From Betaproteobacteria bacterium (GTDB taxonomy: Bacteria; Pseudomonadota; Gammaproteobacteria; Burkholderiales; Usitatibacteraceae): a stretch of DNA of 64,000 nucleotides. Made by a program: the position numbers and the translations under genes. A model generated the notes under the pieces. That model was not told where the DNA came from and made no database searches. It worked only from the letters and a program-made list of their open reading frames with translations. Positions 1 to 8,538 of this stretch are shown in pieces. Each line of letters starts with the position of its first letter. The first letter of the stretch is position 1. The stretch lies in the NCBI GenBank assembly GCA_016720925.1, contig JADKJR010000006.1:124001-188000 (forward strand). Reading direction: 5' to 3'.

Positions 1-123
1 AAAGACACGCTCCTGTTCAACGATCAATGGGCGCCGGCGCGCGGCATTTGCATGGGCGAATGCATGGGCAGGTATGTGATTGCCGGGCCAAAACCAGGCG
101 CGGGCAGCGTTCCGTTACAATAG
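1..123 (+). CDS. C-terminal end of an unidentified protein (partial)
   Basis: An open frame enters from the left edge and stops at TAG 121-123, giving about 40 residues with a pair of nearby cysteines (ICMGEC) and a G/P-rich end. No family was recognised. It does not resemble the C-terminus of phosphatidylserine decarboxylase, which often precedes pssA in betaproteobacteria. The codons look plausible but the stretch is too short to be certain that this frame is coding. It lies 99 bp upstream of pssA on the same strand. Confidence 0.3.
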   Translation, partial: KDTLLFNDQWAPARGICMGECMGRYVIAGPKPGAGSVPLQ

Positions 124-222
124 GCGCATGCAACTATTTCTTCATCGAGATGACGGTTCACGATCGGGAGCCAAAGGTCGCACACCAGGTTACCCAATGC
201 GTGAGTCGCAAGTGATTGGCCG

Positions 223-1023
223 ATGATCAATTCGCCCAATCCCAAGATCAAGAAAGGCTTGCTCGATCCCGAGCGCCGCAAGAAGGGCATCTACATCCTG
301 CCAAACCTGTTTACCTGCGCGTCACTGTTTGCCGGCTTCTACGCAATCGTCCAGGGCATGAACGATAAATTCGAGGTTGCGTGCATCGCGATTTTTTGTG
401 CGATGGTGCTGGATGGCCTCGACGGTCGCGTCGCGCGCATGACGCGCACACAAAGTGAGTTTGGCGCGGAGTTTGACAGCCTCTCGGACATGGTCTCTTT
501 TGGCGCCGCGCCCGCGCTGGTGATGTATGAATGGGCATTCAAGCCGATGGGCAAGTGGGGCTGGGCGGCGGCATTTATCTACTGTGCCTGCGCGGCAATG
601 AGGCTCGCGCGCTTCAATACCAACATCGGTGTCATCGACAAGAAATATTTCCAGGGCTTGCCCAGCCCGGCGGCGGCGGCGCTGGTCGCGGGATTGATCT
701 GGGTGCTAAACGACTATCAAATACACGGTGGCGACGTGCGCTGGCTGGCGTGGGGACTTACCGTGTTTGCCGGAATAACAATGGTGACCAATATTCGCTA
801 TTACAGCGGCAAGGATTTCAACATGCGGCGCAGCGTGCCGTTTTGGGTCGTGCCGGCGATTTTCGTTGTGTATCTGGTCGTCACCATTGAGCCCTCGCAT
901 GTGCTGTGGGGATTGTTTGTGGTGTACGCCTTGTCCGGCTATGTGATGGCGCTGATGGCACTGATGCGTGGCGGCGACAAGAAACCGCCAGCGAACCCGC
1001 CCAGCACCCCGGCGGCGCAATGA
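223..1023 (+). CDS. pssA: CDP-diacylglycerol--serine O-phosphatidyltransferase
   Basis: Makes phosphatidylserine from CDP-diacylglycerol and L-serine in the inner membrane, the first step towards phosphatidylethanolamine. The 266-residue protein carries the complete CDP-alcohol phosphotransferase signature D-G-x2-A-R-x8-G-x3-D-x3-D at residues 67-89, with several hydrophobic segments before and after it. The length fits the type II integral-membrane PssA family. The C-terminus is a short hydrophilic, Pro-rich tail. The ATG at 223 begins just before the conserved region and is the natural start. The gene is followed by leuA, a common betaproteobacterial neighbour, but a separate promoter and leader lie between them. 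Confidence 0.93.
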   Translation: MINSPNPKIKKGLLDPERRKKGIYILPNLFTCASLFAGFYAIVQGMNDKFEVACIAIFCAMVLDGLDGRVARMTRTQSEFGAEFDSLSDMVSFGAAPALVMYEWAFKPMGKWGWAAAFIYCACAAMRLARFNTNIGVIDKKYFQGLPSPAAAALVAGLIWVLNDYQIHGGDVRWLAWGLTVFAGITMVTNIRYYSGKDFNMRRSVPFWVVPAIFVVYLVVTIEPSHVLWGLFVVYALSGYVMALMALMRGGDKKPPANPPSTPAAQ

Positions 1024-1061
1024 AAAATGCCCAAGGCAATGATTGGATAGTCCCAGGGGTA

Positions 1062-1090
1062 TTGCTCTGCAGCAAGGCTCGCGCTATATT
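1062..1090 (+). promoter_or_regulatory. Predicted sigma70 promoter for the leuA leader
   Basis: A -35 box TTGCTC (1062-1067) and a -10 box TATATT (1085-1090) are separated by exactly 17 bp. A start of transcription about 7 bp downstream would fall on or next to the ATG at 1097, which opens the leader peptide. The leader message would then be leaderless or nearly so. Seen directly: the boxes and spacing. The start point is inferred. Confidence 0.55.
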
Positions 1091-1096
1091 GTGACC

Positions 1097-1183
1097 ATGA
1101 ACGCTCGTTCAAATTCTTGCATTACCCTGCCGGCCAGCCTGACTCTTGCGCTTGGCCTGCTGCTGCGCGTCGCGCGCACATAA
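1097..1183 (+). CDS. Putative leucine-rich leader peptide of leuA
   Basis: A 28-codon open frame (ATG 1097, TAA 1181-1183) encodes a peptide with seven leucines, ending in a dense run, ALGLLLRVART, with three consecutive CTG codons. It lies between a good promoter and leuA, 87 bp before the leuA start. Leader peptides rich in the end-product amino acid are the known basis of transcription attenuation in amino-acid operons such as leuL and trpL. No ribosome-binding site is visible, which fits a leaderless message. Stalling at the leucine codons when leucyl-tRNA is scarce would favour read-through into leuA. The role is inferred. Confidence 0.55.
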   Translation: MNARSNSCITLPASLTLALGLLLRVART

Positions 1184-1209
1184 CTTCCCCTCCCTCTCGT
1201 TGTATTCAG

Positions 1210-1243
1210 CGCCCGTGAAATCGGGCGATAAAGTATTTTCACG
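1210..1243 (+). promoter_or_regulatory. Candidate attenuator with two competing hairpins
   Basis: A GC stem CGCCCG (1210-1215) / CGGGCG (1222-1227) is followed by an AT-rich stretch, resembling a weak intrinsic terminator. The segment CGTGAAAT (1214-1221) can instead pair with ATTTTCACG (1235-1243), with one bulged base. The two structures share bases and exclude each other, as expected for terminator and antiterminator forms. The U-tract is short, so termination strength is uncertain. Confidence 0.4.
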
Positions 1244-1270
1244 TTCGGAAATCAGGTAACGGAGATTGCA

Positions 1271-2803
1271 ATGGATAAATTGATCATTTTTGACACCACC
1301 ATGCGCGACGGCGAGCAGAGTCCCGGCGCATCAATGACCAAGGAAGAAAAAGTTCGCATTGGCAAACAACTGGAAAAGATGCGCGTCGATGTTATCGAAG
1401 CCGGTTTTGCCGCGGCCAGCGAAGGTGATTTCGAGGCTATCCACGCGGTGGCAACCGCGGTGAAGGACTCGACAGTGTGTTCACTTGCCCGCGCGCAGGC
1501 GGGCGATATCCAGAAGGCTGGCGATGCCATCAAACCCGCCGCGCAGGGGCGCATTCATACCTTCATCGCGACTTCACCGATTCACATGCAGCACAAGTTG
1601 CGCATGTCACCGGATCAAGTGCTGGCGGCCGCGGTCGATGCGGTGAAATTCGCACGCACCCTTTGCGACGATGTCGAGTTCTCCGCCGAGGACGCGGTAC
1701 GCAGCGAAACGGATTTTCTTTGCCGGGTGTTCGAAGCCGTGATCAATGCGGGCGCGCGCACTATCAACGTGCCCGACACCGTCGGCTATAGCGTTCCCGA
1801 GTTATGGGCGGAACGCTTTCGGTCATTGATCGAACGCGTTCCGAATGCGGACAAGGTAATCTGGTCCACGCACTGCCACAACGATCTCGGCATGGCGGTC
1901 GCCAATTCGCTTGCCGCGGTGCACGCGGGCGCTCGGCAGGTTGAGTGCACGATCAATGGCCTCGGTGAGCGCGCGGGCAATGCATCACTGGAGGAAATCG
2001 TGATGGCGGTGCGGACGCGCAAGGATTATTTCAATGTGGAAACGCGCATCGACGCCACCCAGATCGTGCCGGCCTCCAGGCTGGTGGCGACAGTGACCGG
2101 CTATCCGGTGCAGCCGAACAAGGCGGTGGTCGGCGCGAATGCATTTGCCCACGAGTCGGGTATTCATCAGGACGGCGTGCTGAAGCATCGCGAGACCTAC
2201 GAGATCATGCGTGCGCAGGACGTGGGCTGGAACGCGAACAAGATCTCGCTCGGCAAACTATCCGGCCGCTCGGCATTCAGGCAGCGATTGAAAGAACTTG
2301 GCATCGAACTGGAATCAGAAGTCGCGCTAAACGTCGCCTTTCAGAAATTCAAGGAGCTTGCCGACAAGAAGCACGAAATCTTTGACGAAGACCTGCACGC
2401 ACTCGTATCCGACGAATCCATCACACCCGAGATCGAGCAATACCACCTGGTATCTCTCACCGCGCACATCGAGACCGGCGAAGAGCCTTATGCGCGCCTC
2501 GTGATTGCAGACGGCGGCAAGGAAATGTCGTGTGAGGCGAAGGGCGCGGGTCCGGTTGACGCGGCGTTCAAAGCGCTGGAAAGCGTCGCCCACAGCAACT
2601 CGGAGTTACTGCTGTATTCGGTGAACAACGTGACCGAAGGCACCGATTCGCAGGGTGAAGTGACGGTGCGGCTGTCGAAAGCCGGGCGCATCATCAACGG
2701 CGTGGGAACGGATACCGACATCGTCATCGCGAGCGCCAAGGCGTATCTGAATGCGTTGAACAAGCTCGCCCACAAGGAGCGCATGAATCCGCAAATGGGG
2801 TAA
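1271..2803 (+). CDS. leuA: 2-isopropylmalate synthase
   Basis: Condenses acetyl-CoA with 2-oxoisovalerate to 2-isopropylmalate, the first committed step of leucine synthesis. At 510 residues it has the normal type 1 bacterial length. The N-terminal TIM barrel starts with the DTTMRDGEQSPG motif (residues 8-19). The metal-binding HCHND motif is near residue 200, followed by the NGLGERAGN region. The C-terminal third is the leucine-binding regulatory domain, so feedback inhibition is expected. GGAG precedes the ATG. Upstream lies a leucine-rich leader and possible attenuator, so control by leucine is likely at both RNA and enzyme level. Confidence 0.95.
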   Translation: MDKLIIFDTTMRDGEQSPGASMTKEEKVRIGKQLEKMRVDVIEAGFAAASEGDFEAIHAVATAVKDSTVCSLARAQAGDIQKAGDAIKPAAQGRIHTFIATSPIHMQHKLRMSPDQVLAAAVDAVKFARTLCDDVEFSAEDAVRSETDFLCRVFEAVINAGARTINVPDTVGYSVPELWAERFRSLIERVPNADKVIWSTHCHNDLGMAVANSLAAVHAGARQVECTINGLGERAGNASLEEIVMAVRTRKDYFNVETRIDATQIVPASRLVATVTGYPVQPNKAVVGANAFAHESGIHQDGVLKHRETYEIMRAQDVGWNANKISLGKLSGRSAFRQRLKELGIELESEVALNVAFQKFKELADKKHEIFDEDLHALVSDESITPEIEQYHLVSLTAHIETGEEPYARLVIADGGKEMSCEAKGAGPVDAAFKALESVAHSNSELLLYSVNNVTEGTDSQGEVTVRLSKAGRIINGVGTDTDIVIASAKAYLNALNKLAHKERMNPQMG

Positions 2804-2834
2804 CCTACCGATCTTTCCGCTTCCGGCGACACTC

Positions 2835-4346
2835 ATGGATACCAAGGATTTACTTTCCCGGCTGGGCGTTGACCTCTCTGCACATGCGGGCGATCACCTC
2901 ATATCACGTTCGCCCGTCGATGGGGTGGCGCTTGCGTCATTGCGCAGTGACACACGTGAGACGGTGGCAAAAAAGATCAGCGACGCGCATGCGGCGTTCC
3001 TGAGTTGGCGCACCGTGCCCGCGCCCAAGCGAGGTGAACTGGTGCGTTTGCTCGGTGAGGAGCTTCGCGCCAACAAGGATGTGCTCGGCAGGCTCGTCAC
3101 GCTTGAATCCGGAAAAATTCTTCAGGAGGGTCTGGGCGAAGTTCAGGAGATGATCGACATTTGCGACTTTGCCGTCGGGCTTTCGCGCCAGCTTTATGGT
3201 CTGACGATCGCCTCGGAACGCGCCGGCCACCGGATGATGGAGCAATGGCATCCGCTTGGTGTCGTCGGGATTATCAGCGCGTTCAATTTTCCCGTCGCGG
3301 TATGGGCATGGAACACTGCGTTGGCGCTGGTGTGTGGCGATACCGTGATCTGGAAGCCGTCCGAGAAAACACCGTTGACCGCGCTGGCGTCGCATGCATT
3401 GCTGCAACGTGCCGTTAGGCGTTTTGCGGATGGTGGTAATGTCGTGCCGCAGGGTTTGTCACAAGTAATCATCGGACGCGCGGATATCGGTGAAGCGATG
3501 GTGGATGATGCGCGCGTTGCACTGATCTCCGCGACGGGCTCCACTCGCATGGGACGTGCAGTGGGAAATCGCGCTTCCGCGCGGTTTGCCAAAACCATCC
3601 TGGAATTGGGCGGCAACAACGCGTTGATCGTGGCGCCCAGTGCGGACCTGAAGATGGCGTTGCCCGCGATCCTTTTCTCTGCGGTGGGAACGGCGGGACA
3701 GCGCTGCACTTCCTTGCGTCGCCTGATTGTGCATGTAAGTGTTTACGATCAGCTATTGCCCAAGCTGAAGGCTGCCTACGCGTCTGTCCGCATCGGTAAT
3801 CCGCTCGACGAAAACACGTTGGTGGGACCGCTTGTGGATGAAGCCGCATTCAACGGCATGCAAGCCGCACTTGCGTCCGCTGCCCGCGAAGGCGGCACGG
3901 TTCACGGCGGCGAGCGCGTGCTTGGCAATGAATTTCCGAACGCCTTTCATGTGCAGCCGGCCATCGTGGAAATGCCTGCGCAGACGCCAATCGTCTGTCA
4001 CGAGACCTTCGCGCCAATCCTGTACGTATTGCGCTATGACGACTTCGATCAGGCAATCGCCTTGCAGAACGGCGTGCCGCAAGGTTTGTCTTCCGCCATT
4101 TTCACCAGTGACATGCGCGAAGCCGAACAATTTGTCGCGGCAGGCGGCAGCGATTGCGGTATCGCGAACGTCAATATCGGCACGTCCGGTGCGGAGATTG
4201 GCGGAGCGTTTGGTGGCGAGAAAGAAACCGGCGGCGGTCGCGAATCGGGTTCCGATAGCTGGAAGGCCTATATGCGCCGCGCCACCAATACCATTAACTA
4301 CTCCCGCAAATTACCGCTGGCGCAAGGCATCAAGTTCGACATTTGA
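2835..4346 (+). CDS. amaB: Aldehyde dehydrogenase, antiquitin/AmaB type
   Basis: A 503-residue NAD(P)-dependent aldehyde dehydrogenase. The catalytic glutamate lies in ELGGNN (about residue 257) and the catalytic cysteine in GQRCTS (about residue 291). Both sequences are typical of the ALDH7 (antiquitin) group, which oxidises alpha-aminoadipic semialdehyde / piperideine-6-carboxylate in lysine breakdown. It starts 31 bp after leuA on the same strand and could be co-transcribed. No other lysine-catabolism gene is visible nearby, so the substrate is inferred from family resemblance only. The gene is convergent with purB. Confidence 0.82.
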   Translation: MDTKDLLSRLGVDLSAHAGDHLISRSPVDGVALASLRSDTRETVAKKISDAHAAFLSWRTVPAPKRGELVRLLGEELRANKDVLGRLVTLESGKILQEGLGEVQEMIDICDFAVGLSRQLYGLTIASERAGHRMMEQWHPLGVVGIISAFNFPVAVWAWNTALALVCGDTVIWKPSEKTPLTALASHALLQRAVRRFADGGNVVPQGLSQVIIGRADIGEAMVDDARVALISATGSTRMGRAVGNRASARFAKTILELGGNNALIVAPSADLKMALPAILFSAVGTAGQRCTSLRRLIVHVSVYDQLLPKLKAAYASVRIGNPLDENTLVGPLVDEAAFNGMQAALASAAREGGTVHGGERVLGNEFPNAFHVQPAIVEMPAQTPIVCHETFAPILYVLRYDDFDQAIALQNGVPQGLSSAIFTSDMREAEQFVAAGGSDCGIANVNIGTSGAEIGGAFGGEKETGGGRESGSDSWKAYMRRATNTINYSRKLPLAQGIKFDI

Positions 4347-4430
4347 GAAGGCGTCGCCGGATTCACTTCAAGTGCCGGTGCGAGAGCAGTGCATGGCTCG
4401 GCGGGATAGGGCGCTTTTATTAACGCTGTC

Positions 4431-4450
4431 ATCCCGGCGCAGGCCGGGAT
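4431..4450. repeat. Short perfect palindrome
   Basis: Two 8-bp arms, ATCCCGGC and GCCGGGAT, surround a GCAG loop. It lies in the convergent gap after amaB. Short intergenic palindromes of this kind are dispersed in many proteobacterial genomes, so it is probably a member of a genome-wide family. No second copy was noticed in this window. Confidence 0.55.
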
Positions 4451-4549
4451 CCAATTTTGATAAGGACATGATGCATTGACAAAGACTGGGCGCCGGACGA
4501 AATCCGGGGCGACAGAAATTGAGTTTGAGAAGTACCCAATGCATAAAGT

Positions 4550-4612
4550 CCGCGACCAGCTTGCCGTTTCAGGCATTTTCGGCTCGAAAGGCGCGCCAGC
4601 GCTTGAGTTTGT
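4550..4612. repeat. Degenerate member of the dispersed inverted-repeat family
   Basis: The right arm GCGCGCCAGCGCTTGAGTTT (from 4591) and the loop (TTTCAGGCATTTTCGG) closely match the copy at 42183, but the left arm has diverged. It lies in the convergent amaB/purB gap. The rest of 4347-4633 holds only the palindrome at 4431 and nothing gene-like. Confidence 0.6.
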
Positions 4613-4633
4613 GCACTCAATCGCGCCTGACGC

Positions 4634-6022
4634 TCAGATTTCCGACGCGAGCCTTTGTGCGTCGCCGATATAAGTTGCCGGCGTGAGTTCCAGCAATCGC
4701 GTTTTGTCAGCGTCAGGAATCGCCAGCCCGGCGACAAACTTCCGCAGTGATTCCCGTTCAATGCCGCCTTTGCCGCGGGTGAGTTCCTTCAATTGCTCGT
4801 AGGCGTCGTCGATGCCGTGTTTGCGCATCACCGTCTGTATCGGTTCGGCGAGCACATCCCAACTGGCATCAAGGTGTGACGCAATTTTCGCTTCATTGAC
4901 TTCAAGCTTGTCGAGTCCGCGCGCCAATGAGTCGTAGGCCAATACACAATAGCCGAAGGCGACGCCCATATTGCGCAGCACGGTCGAGTCGGTGAGGTCA
5001 CGCTGCCAGCGTGAGATCGGCAACTTTTCCGCCATGTGCCGCAAGAGCGCATTGGCCAGACCAAGATTGCCTTCGGAGTTTTCGAAATCGATGGGATTGA
5101 CCTTATGCGGCATGGTCGATGAGCCGATTTCGCCGGCTTTCACGCGCTGTTTGAAATAGCCGAGGGAAATGTAGCCCCAGATGTCGCGATCCAGGTCGAT
5201 GAGCACGGTATTGGCACGCGCGATGGCGTCAAACAGTTCCGCCATGGCATCGTGAGGTTCGATCTGGATGGTGTAAGGGTTGAAGGTGATGCCGAGGCTT
5301 TCCACGAATGATTGCGCAAATGCTTGCCAATTGAAATCGGGGTACGCGGACAAATGCGCGTTGTAGTTGCCGACGGCGCCGTTTATTTTCCCGAGTATTC
5401 GCGTATCCGCGATGGCGCTGCGCAGTCGACGCAGGCGATACGCCACATTCGCCATCTCCTTGCCCATGGTCGTTGGCGTGGCGGCTTGACCGTGGGTATG
5501 GGAAAGCATGGCCAGGCCAGCGTGACGGTGTGCCAGCGTTTGCAGCCGGGATTCAACACCGGCGAGCGCCGGCAACAGCACAGTCTCGCGCGCACTTTTC
5601 AGCATCAGTGCATGCGAGAGGTTGTTGATATCTTCCGACGTGCAGGCGAAGTGAATGAAGGCCTGCGACGCGACGACTTCCGCGTCGCCGGCGAATCGTT
5701 CACGCAACCAGTACTCAACAGCTTTGACATCGTGATTAGTGGTGGCTTCGATAGCTTTGACGGGCTCCGCATCGGGAAGCGAAAAAGTGGCGGCTGCGTC
5801 GCGAAGTGTCTTTACCGTCGAGTCGCTGATTCGCGCGCATTCGGAAATTTCCGCTGCCTGGGACAGCGCAATCAGCCATTCGATTTCGATCTGAACCCGA
5901 AACCGTATCAGCGCGAATTCGCTGAAGCAGGCGCGCAGGCTGGCCGTTTTCCTTTCGTAGCGGCCATCGAGTGGAGACAGTGCGGTCAGAGAATTCAGCG
6001 GAAGCAGTGCGGGGGAGGACAT
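4634..6022 (-). CDS. purB: Adenylosuccinate lyase
   Basis: Catalyses two fumarate-releasing steps: SAICAR to AICAR in purine synthesis and adenylosuccinate to AMP. The 462-residue protein has the fumarase/aspartase superfamily signature GSSTMPHKVNP near residues 299-309 with its flexible catalytic loop serine. Residues HTHGQ, in the conserved TxGQxA-type segment, lie around 175. Length and order match the long PurB group of E. coli. A weak extended -10 element precedes it on the minus strand. It is divergent from the GST gene and convergent with amaB. Confidence 0.95.
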   Translation of the reverse strand: MSSPALLPLNSLTALSPLDGRYERKTASLRACFSEFALIRFRVQIEIEWLIALSQAAEISECARISDSTVKTLRDAAATFSLPDAEPVKAIEATTNHDVKAVEYWLRERFAGDAEVVASQAFIHFACTSEDINNLSHALMLKSARETVLLPALAGVESRLQTLAHRHAGLAMLSHTHGQAATPTTMGKEMANVAYRLRRLRSAIADTRILGKINGAVGNYNAHLSAYPDFNWQAFAQSFVESLGITFNPYTIQIEPHDAMAELFDAIARANTVLIDLDRDIWGYISLGYFKQRVKAGEIGSSTMPHKVNPIDFENSEGNLGLANALLRHMAEKLPISRWQRDLTDSTVLRNMGVAFGYCVLAYDSLARGLDKLEVNEAKIASHLDASWDVLAEPIQTVMRKHGIDDAYEQLKELTRGKGGIERESLRKFVAGLAIPDADKTRLLELTPATYIGDAQRLASEI

Positions 6023-6060
6023 CAGAACGCCTTAGGAACGCCACGGGGAGATTACGGAAA

Positions 6061-6069
6061 ATTTTACCA
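6061..6069 (-). promoter_or_regulatory. Possible extended -10 promoter for purB
   Basis: Reading the minus strand, TGGTAAAAT fits an extended -10 (TGn followed by TAAAAT) about 40 bp upstream of the purB start. No convincing -35 box was found at the normal distance. Confidence 0.3.
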
Positions 6070-6127
6070 CGCACCCCTCAATGTGCCCTTGTCGCGAGTG
6101 CCAACTCATCGGCGCAAGATATCGCAA

Positions 6128-6136
6128 TGTTATACT
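6128..6136 (+). promoter_or_regulatory. Extended -10 promoter for the GST gene
   Basis: TGTTATACT is a good extended -10 element (TGn then TATACT), 29 bp before the ATG at 6166. It supports the downstream start chosen for the GST gene rather than the longer open frame beginning inside purB. Confidence 0.45.
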
Positions 6137-6165
6137 TTCAGGCTGAAAATATTGAGAAAACAAGA

Positions 6166-6774
6166 ATGAAACTGATCGCATCGTATACCAGCCCGTATGC
6201 ACGCAAGGTCCGGGTTGCCATGGCGGAAAAACGCATCGAATGCGATTTCGTGCAGGAAAACGTATGGGCTGCCGATACCGCCGTGAATCAGTACAACCCA
6301 CTGGGCAAGATTCCGGCGTTGATTCTCGATGATGGCCTGGCGGTCTACGATTCCCGCGTGATCGTCGAATACCTGGACAGCATCAGTCCGGTTTCCCGGC
6401 TTATTCCGGAGAACGGGCGCGATCGGCTATTGGTGAAACGCTGGGAAGCCCTCGGCGATGGCATTGCCGATGCCGGTATCGCCGTTTTCCTGGAAAGGAA
6501 GCGCCCCGAGGCTCAACAAAGCATGGATTGGATCGACCGCCAGATCGGCAAGGCGGAATACGCGATCGCCGCCGCCGCGAACGAGCTGGGAAACAAGGAT
6601 TTCTGCCACGGCACGGCACTATCCCTTGCCGATATTTCGCTTGGTTGCGGTCTGTTGTGGCTTGAGTTTCGCCTGCCCCACATCAAATGGCGGGAGACAT
6701 ACCCAAACCTCAAGGCTTGGATAGAAAAACTCGAGTTGCGCGCCGCATTTGTGGAAACTGTGCCACGCGCCTGA
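6166..6774 (+). CDS. Glutathione S-transferase family protein
   Basis: A 202-residue cytosolic GST-fold protein. The N-terminal thioredoxin-like domain starts MKLIASYTSPYARKVRV, where the S-P-Y-A segment is the usual glutathione-site region, and holds the cis-Pro stretch (GKIPALIL) and the E-S-type site (VYDSRVIVEYL). The C-terminal half is the helical GST domain with the conserved SLADISLG segment. ATG 6166 was preferred over an upstream start at 5971 because the latter lies inside divergent purB and because an extended -10 element sits just before 6166. Similar to the YibF-like GST group. The substrate is unknown. Confidence 0.85.
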   Translation: MKLIASYTSPYARKVRVAMAEKRIECDFVQENVWAADTAVNQYNPLGKIPALILDDGLAVYDSRVIVEYLDSISPVSRLIPENGRDRLLVKRWEALGDGIADAGIAVFLERKRPEAQQSMDWIDRQIGKAEYAIAAAANELGNKDFCHGTALSLADISLGCGLLWLEFRLPHIKWRETYPNLKAWIEKLELRAAFVETVPRA

Positions 6775-6845
6775 TGATCCGCGCTACGGCCAAATCGGCT
6801 TTCTTCTTTGCACTGTAGTGAAGTGCCGGTCCAGCTCCAGAAATC

Positions 6846-7922
6846 TCAGCGAATGACGCCGCCACCCAGACATACTTCTCCTGCATAGACGACCGCGGAC
6901 TGCCCCGGGGTTATGGCCCACTGCGCATTGTCAAACCGCAACGCGAACTCACTGTCGTTGGCGGCGCTGAGATGGCAGGCTGAGTCAGTCTGGCGGTAAC
7001 GCGTTTTGGCGGCATATGAGCCCGCTTCGGACGGTGCGTGGCCGCTAACCCACGCCGCATCCTGTGCAGCCAGCTCGTTCTTCAGCAGCAAGGGATGTTC
7101 ATGCCCCTGTACGACGACCAACCGGTTTCTATCAAGCTCTTTTCCCGCTACAAACCACGGCTCGCCATCCCCGTCGCGGGTGCCGCCTATACCCAGTCCC
7201 TGCCTTTGACCGAGCGTGTAGTACATCAGGCCCTCGTGGCGTCCAATGCGCTTGCCGGTGGGCGTGACCATGTCGCCCGGCTCACGCGGCAGGTATCGTT
7301 GTAGAAATTCCCGGAAAGGGCGCTCACCGATAAAACAAATTCCGGTTGAATCTTTCTTGGCGTGATTCGGCAGGCCCGCCTCTTGCGCCAGTCTGCGTAC
7401 GGCCGACTTCACCAAATGTCCGACCGGAAACAACGATTTTGACAATTGGTGCTGGTTAAGGCGGTGCAGGAAGTAGCTCTGATCTTTGCCTTGATCGAGC
7501 CCCTTCAATAGTTCAAACCGCCCATCGACTTCACGTACGCGAGCATAGTGTCCCGTGGCAATCTGATTCGCGCCAAGATTGATTGCATGTTCGAGGAACG
7601 CCTTGAATTTGATTTCCGCGTTACACAATACATCGGGATTGGGCGTGCGGCCGGCAGAATATTCGCGCAGGAATTCGGCGAAAACCCGCTCCTTGTATTG
7701 GGCAGCGAAGTTGACCGCCTCGAAGTCAATGCCGAGCACATCGGCTGCCGCGGCGGCGTCAATGAAGTCCTGGCGAGTCGAGCAGTGTTCATCGTCGTCA
7801 TCGTCCTCCCAGTTCTTCATGAACAGGCCGACCACGTCGAATCCCTGCTGCTTCAATAGCAACGCGGAAACCGACGAATCCACGCCACCGGAAAGGCCCA
7901 CCACGATACGTTTTTTTGACAT
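6846..7922 (-). CDS. mnmA: tRNA-specific 2-thiouridylase
   Basis: Adds sulfur to the wobble uridine (U34) of tRNA-Lys, -Glu and -Gln, with ATP and a persulfide relay. The 358-residue protein has the PP-loop SGGVDSS (11-17), the catalytic cysteine in NPDVLCNAEIKF (Cys100) and the second active-site cysteine in STGICFIGE (Cys196). Length and motifs are canonical. The ATG at 7922 is close to the PP-loop as in other family members. Transcribed alone on the minus strand. Confidence 0.95.
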   Translation of the reverse strand: MSKKRIVVGLSGGVDSSVSALLLKQQGFDVVGLFMKNWEDDDDDEHCSTRQDFIDAAAAADVLGIDFEAVNFAAQYKERVFAEFLREYSAGRTPNPDVLCNAEIKFKAFLEHAINLGANQIATGHYARVREVDGRFELLKGLDQGKDQSYFLHRLNQHQLSKSLFPVGHLVKSAVRRLAQEAGLPNHAKKDSTGICFIGERPFREFLQRYLPREPGDMVTPTGKRIGRHEGLMYYTLGQRQGLGIGGTRDGDGEPWFVAGKELDRNRLVVVQGHEHPLLLKNELAAQDAAWVSGHAPSEAGSYAAKTRYRQTDSACHLSAANDSEFALRFDNAQWAITPGQSAVVYAGEVCLGGGVIR

Positions 7923-7979
7923 GCAAGGATTATCTGGCAGACAGAGAAAAATTCAAGCGATCACGTGCCGCACAAATAC

Positions 7980-8009
7980 AAAGGGCGGAACCGTGGTTCC
8001 GCCCTTTAT
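7980..8009 (-). terminator. Intrinsic terminator of the Ala/Lys-rich gene
   Basis: A near-perfect hairpin with arms AAAGGGCGGAACC and GGTTCCGCCCTTT lies about 40 bp past the stop codon at 8047 on the minus strand. T-rich sequence follows when read in that direction. Confidence 0.7.
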
Positions 8010-8046
8010 GGCGCGAAAGCAAATCCCGCGCCGAACGCCGTGAGGC

Positions 8047-8388
8047 TTACTTCTTCGGTGCGTCAGCTTTCTTTGCTTCTTTAGCTTCTTTGGCTTTCGC
8101 TGCCTTGGCGGCTTTGGCTTCCTGTTTTTCTTTCTTGATCCGGGCAGCTTTTTCCTTCTTGGTTTCTTTCTTCATCGCGTCAGCCTTGGCGGGCGCAGCT
8201 TTGCTGACTTCAGCAGCTTTGGCAGGAGCAGCGGCGGCGGCAGGCGCGGCAGCAGGAGCAGCCGCTGCGGCAGGAGCAACCGCTTTAGGCGCTTCAGTTT
8301 TGGCGGCGGGAGCAGCCGGCGCTTGTGCGGCGGCATTCAGTGCGACAGCCGCGAACAATGCTGCAGCGATAGTGGAAATGGTCTTCAT
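8047..8388 (-). CDS. Secreted alanine/lysine-rich low-complexity protein
   Basis: A 113-residue protein with a signal peptide (MKTISTIAAALFAAVALNAAAQ, cleavage probably after AQA). It is followed by an Ala/Pro-rich middle and a strongly basic tail of KEAK/AAK repeats rich in lysine. No catalytic motif is present. The composition recalls histone H1-like or linker peptides, but the signal sequence points to the periplasm. A good AAGGA site lies before the ATG, a hairpin sits in the 5' leader (8431-8450), and a strong terminator follows, so it is probably a well-expressed single gene. Function unknown. Confidence 0.7.
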   Translation of the reverse strand: MKTISTIAAALFAAVALNAAAQAPAAPAAKTEAPKAVAPAAAAAPAAAPAAAAAPAKAAEVSKAAPAKADAMKKETKKEKAARIKKEKQEAKAAKAAKAKEAKEAKKADAPKK

Positions 8389-8538
8389 TTATTGATTCCT
8401 TAGAGGGTGAGTGAGAAACGTGAGTCTGTTCAGACAGATTTATGTCTGTCGCAGGGAATAACGCGCCGCAGTATAGCCGGTTGACACCGATTTGTGAACA
8501 TTTTTGTCAAGCAGCGAATGACTCAACTCATTCACTTT

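Noticed and set aside
5312..6169. A 285-residue plus-strand frame
   Set aside because: Antisense to purB, which carries the fumarase-superfamily signature; the plus-strand translation has no family features.
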